Shown here: one piece after another, positions 36,906-49,096 of the stretch | How the letters are laid out: every line of letters starts with the position of its first letter | How positions within the stretch are numbered: the first letter of the stretch is position 1 | Origin: Lojkania enalia | Lineage: Eukaryota > Ascomycota > Dothideomycetes > Pleosporales | DNA length: 64,000 nucleotides | Assembly: GCA_010094045.1 (NCBI GenBank) | Contig: ML986587.1 | Location: forward strand, 496,001 to 560,000 | Direction: 5' to 3' | Notes under the pieces: model-generated | The model's input: the letters and a program-made list of their open reading frames with translations, nothing else | What the model was told of the DNA's origin: nothing | Databases searched by the model: none | Translations under genes and position numbers: made by a program

Positions 36906-38954
36906 GTTTTGGAGGGGAAGATGTTAGAGAGTGTGTGTGGAGAAGGAGTGTATAGTTCTGGAGTGAGAAGTAGAGATACTTATTGTATTTTGTGTACACT
37001 TAGCTGAATCGAACAGAGACTGAGATACTCTAAGAAGGGACTCTGCTTGGCGCGTTTACTTTTTGTGGATTAAGTGGTGTGCGGTTAGCCTACTTTGCGG
37101 CTATGTGAGATAATGGCTGTGTTTTGTGAGACTGGGTGAAGGTTTAGAATGTGTGTGTGATTTGTGTAGAGAAATGATATTTCGTATGGATATTTGGGGG
37201 GGTTGGGGGTTGATTGGTGATTCGAGTTGGAAGTAGAAAGGTAGATGTGGTAGTTTGAGTTTCGAGGATTTTTGGGTGGAGGCCGAGACAGGGAAGATCA
37301 CACGCATATTTTCTTTTTCAGCATATGTTCAAAAGGTTTTTTTTTTTTGGTCTTAAGGGTTGGAGATGTGTGGGATGGATGGATAGGTGCGTCTACTGTG
37401 TGGTAACTGTATACTACGTAGTGCAGAAAGTAGCACACCCGTTCCATCCCATTCTCTCTGACTTCCTTCCCATGTATCTAGATTTATGTATTATGAAGCA
37501 TGTAATCAGTCTCGGCGTACAAAGTAAGACAGATATAATTTGACCCTGTGTTTCTGTGCTATCAGCTTTCGGCTGAATCATAGATCCATGTGTCATACTC
37601 CTATGCTTTGGTTTTATGTTGATGGAGGTGAAGGTAGGTGTATATAAGTATGAGCTAGCCCAACCCTCTATAGCCTTTCATGAGTTTACTTAGTAATTAA
37701 GGAAGGATGATGGTGGTAATGATACTACTAAGGGTACAGCTAGCACACATAGTACACTCTACGTGACAAACATACGTACCAATACATAAACATCATTCAC
37801 AATCCTGTTTCTCGGTCTCATACAACCAAAGCATTAAGATACCCTAGGCATACTCAGAAGACTGTCCCGGCGCCCAACCGTGGTTCGATTTATTTCTACT
37901 CCACCGCACTTTTTATTGTAAAGGTAGTCAAAATCTATTCGAAATCATGCTGTCCATCACGCACACATAAAACAAATACAATATCTGAAAAATATTTTTC
38001 TATACTCTAGCTGCGCTACGCTAAGCTAAGCCGCAACCCAAGAGCCTTGCCCACCTCGTGACAACAACTACCACACCAATACACTCGTCTAGGTATATCC
38101 GCTCCATGCCCCCCCCAACATATAGAATCCAAAAAAGGACACAGATCCCAAGCACCACAGTCCGACACAGCATCGCAACCAAGCGCTAAACACCAACAAT
38201 GTGAGCGTAAGTGTGTGGGTCGGAGGAAATTTTGAGTCCCAAAGCGCTGCATGCCTTGACACCCGTACATGCATTCTAGCTGCCTGCCTGTGTCCCCTCG
38301 TCAAAGCGAGTGTATCAACCTGGGAAGCTAACCTTGCATGAATCTCCCAAGAAAAGAAAAACATCCCTGACAAACGGACAAAGGTGCAAACAAATCTTCG
38401 CACTGTCTTTGCAAGACGCCAAACGCCAATATCGCCCGACACGTCCGAGCGGCGGAAAGTCTGTTTAAAAAAAAAAAAAAAAAAACATAAAATAAAAAAA
38501 AGAAGCGAACTCCCAAGCCCCATGGGTGAATGCTGGGGAACGCGACGGAAGAATTTTCAAGGGGTGGTTGGGCTGAAGAAAACGGGGCCTGGGCACCCAC
38601 TCACGTCGGTTTCTAATGGTGAATAGAAGTATAAAAGCGGTGTTAGGTTGAAGATAGTAGAGGATGGCGGATGAAAAGATGCGCGTGGTCGAAGAAAATG
38701 GGAATAATGTAAACGCCAATAAAACCAACCCATGCCGCTATGCAACGCTCGTAAACGCGAACAGTAAGTTGTTGCGATATTCAGTTTTTGCCTGGTATGA
38801 GACGATATATAGTCATGATTGTTTCGTAATGTGGATTAGTTGAGCATGTCGTCTCGATGATACTGTGGTGGTGGGGTGGAAGGCCGACGTCGAACACTCC
38901 GCGGCGTTGATGGGCTTCATGGCCAGGTCGCGCGGGCGGTGAGATCCACAATTG
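36906..38954. other. Intergenic region, 2 kb
   Basis: Region between the convergent MPP beta and SCOC-type genes. The first part is G/T-rich (about 36920-37400), and an A run of 19 lies at 38467-38485. I find no supported gene. Confidence 0.5.
38467..38485. repeat. Poly(A) run of 19
   Basis: Uninterrupted A tract, read directly; the flank is also A-rich. Confidence 0.9.
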
Positions 38955-39759
38955 CTATTTTATCGTTCGGCCTTTGCCCTTAGCCTTTCCTCCCTTCGCT
39001 GCGCCAGCAGAGGTGATCTTGCTCGTCTGCATGAGCTCGCCAATGTATCTTAAGGAGCATTAGATAAGCCTATTAGAAGTAAAAAGAAATCATGGCAGCG
39101 ACTTACGATTGAAGAAACTTGTTGCCGCCTTCGAGCTTCTCGTGCTCCGACTTGACAATCTCGACGCGGTCTACAATTTCGAGGAGGCTGGCCTGGAGAG
39201 CCTTTGCTTGCCTGTAAAAGGCGGTCAGTCTGATCGAGGACGAGGGGCTTATTGCGGGGGATTAGCAATTGGGCACGAGGTTGCGATAGAAAGAAGGTGT
39301 CGTATCCCGAGTCACACCATGGTACCGACCGACGTCATTGTCGGGTGGTGGTGCTGTCGACGTCGAGGATGGAGCGACAGAGCCTGGGAGGGCGGTGGGG
39401 AGGGGTGCAGCGCAGCGCAGTACTCACTCAATCAGGGCCTGGCGGGCCTCCTGTCCCATCTTCTCGATCTCCTCGCTGCTCCGCCGCGGGCTCATGGTCC
39501 TCGCGTCGCCGTCGTCGTACTCCTCCTCCTTGAGCTCGACCTGCGGGCTGTCGCGAGGTATTATAATAGTGCCGCTGGACTTCCTGCTCCCCAGGCGCGG
39601 GCGGGCGAGCTTGGCCGGGTCCTGGTGGTTGGACGGGTCGGGGTCGCTGGCGGACGACGATGTCGATGTCGAGCTCATGTCGTCTGCGTAGGAGTGCCGG
39701 CGGTCGAGAGGCTCTGGAGTAGCAGGCACAGGGTCGCAGGTGAAGGTCTGCTCCGACAT
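38955..39759 (-). CDS. Short coiled-coil (SCOC-type) protein
   Basis: Three exons on the minus strand: 39759-39428, 39211-39107 and 39048-38955, giving 176 residues. The first 95 residues are disordered, rich in Ser, Asp and Pro. The conserved part is a coiled coil from about 96 to 160 (RQALIEQAKALQASLLEIVD, EIVKSEHEKLEGGNKFLQSY, IGELMQTSKI), matching the SCOCO domain of human SCOC and yeast Slo1. The C-terminus is Gly/Lys-rich (AAKGGKAKGKGRTIK). Those relatives bind Arl1/Arl3-class small GTPases at the Golgi (family knowledge). The domain itself spans all three exons, which supports the splice model. Both introns are standard; intron 1 is 216 nt. Confidence 0.85.
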
Positions 39760-42700
39760 CTCAGAGTCGCAAGAGCAGCGTCTGCGGCTCTAAGAGATGG
39801 GTGGGAGTGTGGTGTGCGCGCAGGGCGTGAGATGCTGGGAGCCGGCAAAGCGGCCGTTAGTCGAGGTAGCGGGTGGGCTGCCAAGGAAATTGAGAGTGGG
39901 TGGTCTCGTCGACAAGATGAGGTCGTGCCGAGCAAGCAGGGGCTGCCTGACGCCCGCGACGGACCCTGAGCGCGCGCTGGTGAAAATGGTACTGTATTAT
40001 TGGTATGCTAGGCGGGCCCCCTGGACGGAAGGGATGGGTGGGAATGCGATGCGATGGATGCGGAATCGTCGCGCACGCGGACTGCTGCTCGGGCAGGACG
40101 AGTGCCGATTGTGGGAACGGCGCGGAAAGACGAGGACGCGGTTGGGAATAGGACGCCCGCAATGGCTCAGGCCTCGCGAAAGCTAGACGGGATTGCGGGT
40201 GCGTAGCGATGCGTACTGTATGTACGTACAGGAGCGGTGCGGCGTGGGGACACGACCCGCCGAATCTGTGCTGTGAACGTGGTGGCGCGCCGCCTGCAGC
40301 CAGAAGACGGATAGTCGGGTAGGCGATGGTCAGATTTTGTCCATCACCTGAAGCGTCGTGCAGCCCAGCACCCAGCACCCAGCAGCGGAGAGGCAGCCCG
40401 TGTCAGCGCCAGTGCCAGGCCTCACCAAGGCGTCAAGCTTCCGGACGGCCTCCGTCCAAGTTTCTGAGATGACGATCACCGTACCCCGTGCGCCGAAGAG
40501 CAAAGAGCAGCACTGCTAGACCACACGCCAGCCAGCACCAGCAGTACTTCTGCCAGAAGACGAGCCAATGCGCGCGCGGTGGTCGTGTTGTTGTTGACAG
40601 CGATGAGGTGAAAAATTGTACTTCGACGATGGGCGACCCGCGTTCCGGGGCGAGTGTGTGCGAGTGTATGCAGCGTAGAAAGGAGGTGCCGTGAAGCCGT
40701 CCAGCAAGCAGCGACGGCCAACGGTTCTTCAACCCCTCTACTGCGGCGCAACAATTCGCAGCCACCGCCCGACTACACAGTACCTACTGGTAGGACAAGG
40801 AGCGACGCCAGACAGCGGGGCTCCTGATGCTCTCCTGCTGCTGCTGTTGCTGCTGCTCCTCCTCCTGGTGCTGGTGCTGGTCATGAAGGCCGAGCGGGCC
40901 TATGACGTCTGACGGAGCCGCCAGACCCTGCAGCAGCCGCCGGCCGTAGCCAATCTGCATTGGATTGGGACTAGCCTGCTCCGGACCGGGACTAGCCTAC
41001 TTCCAGCGCCGCCAAATAGCCGTGTCCCCATCGCCTGCGCCGCCGCATCCTCGTCGCACGACCAGCACACCTGACGGCATTCTTGACATCATTATTTGCC
41101 CGCCTCTCTATGGATCTTCCAAGGTTGCAAGGTTGTATGGCTCTCTGCCCGTCGCCCTTTGCCCACCCTAGCCTGCTAAATTCACTGTCGACGACTGACA
41201 GGTGGCTCTAAGCCAAGCACACCCACCCCACTTGCTGGCCAACTAACTGCGCCATGAGTCCCCGAGCATGTACCCTCAGGACCCACGCTCCGGTGCCCAC
41301 CAGTAGTCTATTCAATAACCACTGTAATGATGCGTCCCGTAATGAGGCCCCCCCCCCCTCCTTTTTTTCGAGAAGCTTCAGTAGTTGGTGCAAGCTGTGT
41401 AGACCCTGGAACAGCCGTTCGCACCTTGGTTGGGGATGAACTCGCATCGTCTTTCGCCGTTCCAAGACTGCCCTGCCCCTCTCCCTTGGAATCGAACCCC
41501 TTCCTTCCTCGGCGCTGATCGTCTTATTATTGTCGCGCGGCACACAGCGCAACATCTTCTTCTGCGAGGGCGCACGTCCAATCAAAGGCAGACATGTCCA
41601 ATATACCTCGGCAGCATTGCGTTTTATTCCATCTATGAATATCGAGCGCCCGGTCACCTGCTGAGGCGGTGGCCCTCACTATCCAGTGTTCTTTCTTTGG
41701 ATGAAGAAAGTGCATTCATCTCTGCTATCGAAAATGATGGCCTCTCTTGCAGCCAGCGCGCTAGCTTCCCACTCCTTTGTGGGCAGCCCACAACGGCCTG
41801 TGAAACGCATAAAGCCAATAAAACGTGGACCCAGTTTGATCGTCGCCCAAATGAGCGACTTGAGTAACGACTGGTTACCTGCGCCCCTACTAAATCGGCC
41901 TTCCGAGTCAAGGACGCTGTCTAATCATCAAGAATTCTCCGCAGCAACTGCGAATCTGCAATAATCTGTTTCACCGGACGACACTGACCCTGAACCACCT
42001 AGGATCCTATGTCACAATCAGCAACATACCTTCCCGTTGTATACCTGAGATCCGTTGATCTAGAAAGCAAATGACGTTCGTTTATGCGGCCTAAGCGGCT
42101 GTTCTTCGACGGTGTCACTCCGAGAGCAATGTTCCCATCCAACAAGTCACAATCATCTAATGTTAAATGTCCTTCCAAAAGGAGTCAACCCTCTTTGTCG
42201 CGCTCTTCGTATAAGACAGCAGTGCTGGAGCAACTGCGGAAGGGAGCAACGTCCGCAATTTCAGCAAGGCGTCTGGGTCACCGCTCTTCTGCTCCGCGAC
42301 GATCAGTCAGAAGGGAGGAAGACGCCCGGCATACCCAAGAAAAAAACACTCTCACGATAGCTTTGGCCCCCTTAACATGACCTGTTGCATGAGGGGATTG
42401 TTGTCCGTCTATAGGGAAAGTCTCACCGTCACACTAGTTCGACTTTGGCCTGATATAACGTCGTCCATTACACAAGGATGCGGCCCGACGATTCTTCCCA
42501 GGCCTCCAAGGAGATAGCTAAGCTGTTCTCCTTATGCAATTAAAGATCATGAGAATCTACCACAGCAGACCTGTGTTATCTCTCAAGCTCAACGGAGGAT
42601 CCGCACAATAGACTTGAGCACTCTCTGGTCCAATCGGTCACCTTATTTTTCCAATAGCGGGGTACATTAAGAGACTCCACATGACAGCTCCACTGTTAGT

Positions 42701-44012
42701 TTTGTCTATCAAACAATCAAGCAACGAGTTTCTGCACGGTAAGATCCGACTATAGCAAAATCTGGATCTGGGATAACGCGTCTCTTGATCGGCCGTTATC
42801 TTCCAACGTTACTTGTCATTATTCTTGTTCTACTTACGAGGTCGCCACCTTCCCTCGCCATCAGCCCAGCCTCCGTAATCACGCCATTGGTATATGCCCG
42901 CTGATCATTTGAGATTATCATTACGAATTACAACTACATCCCCAACATCGCCAGATTCCTCACGAAAAGGCCTGCATCTTGTCCACATTGTCCTGCGATA
43001 TAGGATACATATGCTTATTGCTTTGCAGTGTGCACAGTAAGCAGGTTTCTATCTTTTCTACCATCTTGCATGCAGCCCGATGCCGCTCACGCCGAATACG
43101 AATGCAGGGAAAGACCTGAGACCCTTTGTGCTGGTAGCGAGGATTTAGGGTCGCTCTGCTATTCGTACGCTGGTGCTTGCTATTTGGGAGACGGAGGGCT
43201 CTGGGGGTTTTGCTCCGGTTGCGCCCGGTAGGCTATAGGCGGACTCGGCTATGTTTGGTTGGGCAGCTTGGCGTCGGGAATTTAGTCTGGTAGGTTTTAT
43301 TTGGGTTTGCCTAGTTCCAGGGTTTCTAGGGTGGGTGCGAGATAATTAGGTTGGAAATCTGGATATTCTCGTAGGTGGTGCGTGGGAGGAATGAGGTGGG
43401 CTAAGTGCTTTAGAGGGAGAGGGGTTTGTGCAGTGGTTTCTATGCGATGATGCGTTGAAAATTTTTTCTAGATGGTATATGAGATGTGTACTGCTTAGAT
43501 CTTACATTATTCTCACATTATTTTGTTTTTCTCGTTCCATCGGCATTATATCAAAGAAACGATGCCCAACCGCTCAACCCGTCGCAGCAGAACCCGCATC
43601 TCACCATAACGACCGCATTATCACATAAATCTCGGCAAACGCACGCCTATGATCGAAATACACAGTTCGTCTAACACGAGTAATGTAGCCCGAAAATAGC
43701 AACCAACCTTCCACGTGTCGTCCCCGAAATGAGTTCGGAGCCCCAGTTTTTCCGCTCCACGGCAGCGCGCCCCGATCGTGGCGGCGTGACTAGCGGGTGG
43801 CGCTAGTCTTGCAAGTACGCCAGAGCTTGGACCTCGCATCGCGATGACAACAGAGCGACTGCATCATCATAGATGGGTATACTAGTACATACAACACACG
43901 CCTTTCGTGGCCTGTAAGTTTTATATTTCCTGACTTACGGGTCGAGTGTGCTGTGGGGAAGGCTCATTTTCCCTTTTTCGAGAAAGAGAAAAGGGTTTGT
44001 GCGGTGCAAGCA
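39760..44012. other. Gene-poor region, 4.2 kb
   Basis: The left third (39.8-41.2 kb) is GC-rich and is probably the promoter of the SCOC gene, with CTG/CTC repeats near 40837-40880. The rest has only short open frames without domains. One small Cys-rich frame at 43073-43231 is listed separately. 43.2-43.5 kb is strongly G/T-rich. Confidence 0.45.
43073..43231 (+). CDS. Possible small cysteine-rich peptide, uncertain
   Basis: A 52-codon open stretch from an internal ATG (MQPDAAHAEYECRERPETLC, then six more residue groups with Cys, ending FCSGCAR) carries six cysteines. The Cys content resembles small secreted proteins, but I cannot find a signal peptide exon that splices to it in frame. An upstream CAG at 43070-43072 could be an acceptor, but no suitable donor was found. 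It may be chance. Confidence 0.2.
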   Translation, partial: QPDAAHAEYECRERPETLCAGSEDLGSLCYSYAGACYLGDGGLWGFCSGCAR

Positions 44013-45993
44013 ATGAGGTGGTTGGTGGAGGTTTGTTTGTGGGTGTTGGGGGTGGATGATTTAGTGACATTTGGTTGGCATCGTGAGCTAGATCAAGTGT
44101 CGGGCAATGGCCAGAAGGGCTATGAGCGTACGTATATGCCTTGTATCTCAACGATATTTCTTTTGAGTCAGAAGTCAGCTAATTAAGGCGAAGCTACCAG
44201 TACAGCGGCTGTTCCTGATTACTTTGATACTACGATCGGGGCTTTCGCTGGTGAGTTGGAGATTTCTGAAAATCGGGGAGTAGAGTGTCTAATGAGATTG
44301 AAGGTCCGACGCAGACGGGGGATGCGCCATGGCTCGCGCAGACTAACATGGCGCCGTTTCCGGGGGTGTCATATATCCCGAATGCGCCTCTTGAGACTCA
44401 GATTCCGATCTCAGGGAACACGCACAACCGCAACATCTTCCAGCGACTAGCTAACCTAAGTCCCTACTTTCCTAATCCCCGTGGCTTCGGAGTTGATGAG
44501 CATCCTGTTCCACCGGGCTCCAATGTATCATGGCTGAACATGGTCCATCGCCATGGTAGCCGCTATCCGGAAGTCAGCGGTGCTGCACCTGAGCGGATCC
44601 TTGGTAAGAAGATCATGGATGCCAAGGGCAGATTCAAAGGCCATGGTCCACTTTCGTTCCTGAATGACTGGAAGTTTATGCTCGGTGCTGAGATCCTGGT
44701 ACCGATTGGGAAGCAAGAGCTTTTCAATTCCGGCACATTGCACTACTACCAGTACGGCCATCTGTTCTCGAACAACGGGAGCAAGATCATTGCGAGAACG
44801 ACAACGCAGAGACGGATGCTCGAGTCGGCGGAGTACTTTCTAGCAGGCTTCTTTGGGCTGGGCTGGACTCAGAATGCGACGTTGGAGTTGGTGATTGAGA
44901 GTAAGGATTTCAATAATACGATGGCGGGTTATAAGCTTTGCAATCATTCTAGCTGGGATATGTCACAGGATGGTATGTTCCTATTCGTACTCGGGGATGA
45001 AGGAGCTAACAGGATTAGTGGTTAATAAATGGATTAATATTTATCTAGTAGATGCTCACTCTCGCATCAAGAGCAACATTTCAGGAGACCTAGATTGGAC
45101 TATCAGCGATACCTGTAAACCCCGCTTTCTGTTCACCCCCTCTCGCCTTTGTACAACACGATTTACTAACAATCATCAGACAACGCACAATCCTTATGCG
45201 CCTACGAAACCGTATCTCTCGGCTTCTCGCACTGGTGCAGCCTCTTCACATACGAAGAGTGGGAAGGCTTTGAATACTCCCTCGACATCGGCTTCACCGC
45301 TGGCGCAGGCTTCCAATCACCCGTTGGCCGCGCCATCGGCATCGGTCGGTCCCTCCTTCCCCTTCAAACAAATCTCTAACCCCCAAAGGCTACGTTCAAG
45401 AAGTGCTCGCCCGCATGCAACACCACGTCATCAGCGACCCCTCCGCGCAAATCAACACCACCCTCGACAACAATACAAACACCTTCCCGGTCAACCAGTC
45501 GCTTAACTTCGACTTCAGCCATGATTCGAATATTATATCTATCCTCGTTGCGTTCGGCCTCACGCAGTTCAATAAATTTCTACCACCGACGCATATCCTG
45601 CGTGAGCGGGAGTTTGTGCTGAGCTACCTCGAGCCGTTTGCCGGGCGTCTCGACATCGAAATTATACGCGCCCCGGCTCCTATAACGCTCAACCGCTCCC
45701 ACCTCACAAACACAAATTCAGACCCAGACACTAACTTCTACCTCCCCGGCCCGCCCACATCCTACGTCCACTTCCTCCTCAACCAGCGCACCATACCGCT
45801 CGGCCGGAGCCTGGAGGAATGCGGGCAGCGAGACGACGGGTGGTGCGAGTTCGAGACTTTTGTAGAGGTGCAGAGGAGGCAGGTAGAGATCGCGCAATAT
45901 GAGTATGCGTGTTTCGGGGATTATGAGCACGGGGAGTATGGGTTTGTTGATGATGGGCGGCCGAAGAGGGGGGAGGAGGTTGCTAGGGGATAG
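44013..45993 (+). CDS. Phytase-like histidine acid phosphatase
   Basis: Six exons (44013-44127, 44206-44250, 44304-44972, 45019-45114, 45180-45344, 45389-45993) give 564 residues. The active-site motif RHGSRYP is in NMVHRHGSRYPEVSG of exon 3 and the proton-donor motif is SHDSNI in exon 6. NPVG-type loop GFQSPVGRAIGIGYVQEV crosses the last intron. Paired cysteines and GPTQTGDAPWLAQTNMAPFP agree with the multiple inositol-polyphosphate phosphatase/3-phytase group. Such enzymes release phosphate from phytate or other esters. The first exon (MRWLVEVCLWVLG start) is the weakest part: it is hydrophobic but not a clean signal peptide, and the true start may be elsewhere. The exon 5 donor (GTCGGT) is unusual, though the frame supports it. 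Confidence 0.85.
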
Positions 45994-46063
45994 GATGAAT
46001 CGGAATGGTATTAGCTGGGATTTGGGAGGATTGTGCTTTTCTCGTTCAAATATGAAAACGAGA

Positions 46064-46084
46064 TTTTTTTTTTTTTTTTTTTTT
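46064..46084. repeat. Poly(T) run of 21
   Basis: Uninterrupted T tract about 70 nt downstream of the phosphatase stop codon. Confidence 0.95.
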
Positions 46085-46212
46085 GGTTGTATAATACCAC
46101 CGTCTCTAATCTCGACCTGCCCCATATACGATGATAAATAATTAAATGGGATCTGTAGCGGTTGTGTCGTACAAGCCTTTTTGCACAAAGGGCAAAAGCC
46201 GGAAGATTTCTA

Positions 46213-46239
46213 TTTTTTTTTTTTTTTTTTTTTTTTTTT
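46213..46239. repeat. Poly(T) run of 27
   Basis: The longest homopolymer in the window, read directly. Confidence 0.95.
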
Positions 46240-47639
46240 CCAAGGCTGTGTCGGACTACCACAGTGAATATGCTTGCCGTCCTTAGCGGCTTATATCATT
46301 TACGAGGCTAAATAGAAAATAAGTAAACCGCATACGTATGGCCTTCACCCAAAATTCATGCCTCCCCCAACCCGCTCTCGCCCTCTTTTTTCTTTACAAA
46401 ATTTGGTCGCTCAGGCTCGGGTAGATGCACGGTAGGAAGTAGCTTAGCACACGACGGCAGCGGTGAGGAACAGGATCAGATGAGTGGTATTCCTCTCCGA
46501 CTCTGGGTAAGCGGAAGATACGGTAGGGTTTGGAAGCAACGGAGATATTTCCTGATGAGGGGATTTTTGGATTGGAGAGGTTTGTAGGATGGGGAGGGAT
46601 GGGTGGCTATGGTGCGTATATCGAAGGAGTTTGGGCTCTAGGAAACGGGGTCATTTTTTGTGTGGTGGTTGTGCTGGGAATTGGACGAGTGAGTGGACGG
46701 TATGTATCGGTTAGGAAATTGAAGAGTTGGATTATAAGGGGGGAGATTAGGATCGTAGATATGAAGTAAAATTTTGGCGGGCTGATGTTAAGAAGAGGTG
46801 TGGATGGTATGGTCTCAGGGGTTTCTAGGCATTGGTGAGCAGGGTTCTTGGAACGAGGGTTTGTGAGATAATAGTTTAGTAGATTTTTGACGATTTATTT
46901 TACAGGGTTACTTTAATTTAAACGTAATTTACGCTTAGATAATTCTTTATTGATTAGAGGTTTGTGCTTTGTACTGGGTAGTTTCCTCAGAGCTAGGTTC
47001 TAATTTATTTTACTGTTGAAGACAGAGGGTCCACGATAGGGGGTTTTCTTATGAAGGAAAGCAAAAATGAAATAGAAAAGTTAGGGAACCAAAAAATGCA
47101 ATAGCGTAAAAAAATAATTAAGATAAAGAGCAAGTTTCGAAAATTTCGCTCCTTAGCGACCCACAGTTCCAAGGTTGACAATAACGAACTATGGCTCAAA
47201 ATACGGTTCAACTCGCATTATTCCATAGAAATATATATATATATGTATATATTTCAAGTATAATAGTAATTCGAATGGGCAGTGTCCGTGTCTGAATACT
47301 TCGAATTACCCCCCTTTTCCCTGCTGGTGCAATTATTCCCATCACCAGAACACCCGCAGCACAGTCTTCTCATCTCACAAAAACTTCGCGTTGACACAGC
47401 CTCCTTTAGGGCCTCAACAGTACGGTCTTCTTATCAAATCCTGCTTAGCATTAAATACCACTTGTGCAAATTCTCGAAGTTAATTGACGGTCTAGCTTTC
47501 TCAATCAAAAGCCATTAAAAAATCTACTCGGGCAGTAACTCCTACTACATAGACTCCGATAAATTAAATCGTCAGTCCAGCTCTTTTTAATAAAAAGTCA
47601 TCAAAATCATCTACTTAGCATGGCTTCGAATCTCTTTCT

Positions 47640-48480
47640 CCTTTAAACCGCGCCGTTTACGGCATCAAAGGTGTTTCCGACGAAAAAGAAGTTGCTGGGG
47701 AATTCTGCATCTGTAAAACTCCTCTCGGCGAGAGAGACCACGTGCCCGACCGTGGCTTCGACTTAGAACGTCCCCTTATCGGAACCGTGCCATGCAAAGG
47801 CACCCCAATCAAGACGGAGTGCGGCCACAATTTTCATTACGGTTGCCTGCAGCAATAGCTAGATTCCATCGAGCTCCTAATATACCCAATGTGCCGAAGA
47901 GACCTCGACTGTAGGCGGGGACACCGAGGGTTTGAGGCAGGGATGACGCGGGTATCCGCAAGGCGATGACGAATATAACTACGACGAAAGCGAAGACGAC
48001 GATAAGTACCTCTCTGAGATTGTAGACTCATTCGAGTCCGATGCCGTGCTCTTCCGGGACCTCCAGAGAGAAGACTTCCTCGACCCGGCTCCCGGGTCCG
48101 AAGTACGCCCACCCGGAGACGTCAGCGTGCAATGCCTCGGCGTCTTTTACGACATCACGCTAAGAATTCCGGTACCAAGGAGCGAGTTTCCGCCCGACGA
48201 GATTGTGTCGCAACCGTTTAAAATCGAAAAGTTGGATGGTAGTATGTTGTAGACCACAATCCTCGAATCGATACGAGTGTGGAATATGGCAGCCGGTGAA
48301 GAGAAAGAGGAGATACTGGATTATAATCCACATCTCTGGACCTAGTACTAACTTGAGCGCTCCCATGGGGAGATTGAGTATTGGTTTTGTGATGATTATG
48401 AGAAGCGTTTCGTACCTGTGATGACTGATGGGTATAGCGGTGCAAGAAAATATAGTGTGACTTTTCACGAGCACGATTAA
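47640..48480 (+). pseudogene. Degenerate RING-finger protein
   Basis: From 47699 a frame reads EFCICKTPLGERDHV, then TECGHNFHYGCLQQ, TAG, LDSIELLIYPMCRRDLD. This is a RING domain in which a Trp codon appears changed to TAG and the first Cys of the CPxC pair to Tyr (TGC to TAC). Both are G-to-A changes. After a frame change near 47965 an acidic region follows (EYNYDESEDDDKYLSEIVDS) and a folded-looking segment with CLGVFYDITLRIPVPRSEF, then TAG, ILESIRVWNMAAGEEKEE, more stops, and a final stretch IEYWFCDDYEKRFVPVMTDG that ends with TAA at 48478-48480. An E3 ubiquitin-ligase origin is inferred only from the RING pattern. Confidence 0.75.
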
Positions 48481-49096
48481 TGGTGGCGCTAATCTCGGGC
48501 CCCTAAAATATTGAAATGAGAATAGAACAAAAATGTCATATGAGTATTACCGTTCGTGAATGACGGGTAAATTTGGTAGACCGTTTCAAAGCAGTTGAGG
48601 AACTGTCGTGATGGGAGATTTTAGTGGCCATGGACTAAGGTGGTTTACGATATAATTAAACGAATTTCTGAGCATACGATTTTAATATTGTGAGGTGTTT
48701 TCTCAAAAATTTTAGATATTCGTTCGTATATGTATGATCTTGACATAGGATATGTGCTTTAATCGAGGACACGTTAGCGGGCAACCGCAACAACAAATCG
48801 TAATTCCATGTTTCGCACATCTAATAACCAAAACAGTACAATCGTATACCTTCTGGTATGTGACATGATGCTTCACTGATGAGCCGCGGGTTGACCACTA
48901 GGAATGGCGCAAAATGACTCGAATACCTCAAAAGCAGTCTGATCTATCGTAGAATGATAATTTCGCAGTATTCGAGATTTATCTTGGACTTAGTTGAAAT
49001 ATAAATTAGAACGGTCAACACCTCTAACTAGGGGGTCCTTGCTTTCTATTCATTTGTCAGTAGTCCTCCGAGGCATTCGACCACGCGCATCCTATC
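48481..49096. other. Intergenic region between two RING loci
   Basis: About 0.6 kb, AT-rich, no gene; probable promoter of the intact RING gene. Confidence 0.5.

Larger units (their letters stand above)
45994..47639. other. AT-rich intergenic region with two poly(T) runs
   Basis: About 1.6 kb downstream of the phosphatase. It carries T runs at 46064-46084 and 46213-46239, and an AT dinucleotide stretch near 47228-47250. No supported gene. Confidence 0.55.

Noticed and set aside
39109..39969. 286-codon plus-strand frame
   Set aside because: Antisense to the SCOC-type gene, Arg/Gly/Val-rich and without a domain.
40433..40765. 110-codon minus-strand frame upstream of the SCOC gene
   Set aside because: No domain and overlapping frames on the other strand of equal quality; GC-rich DNA gives long chance frames.
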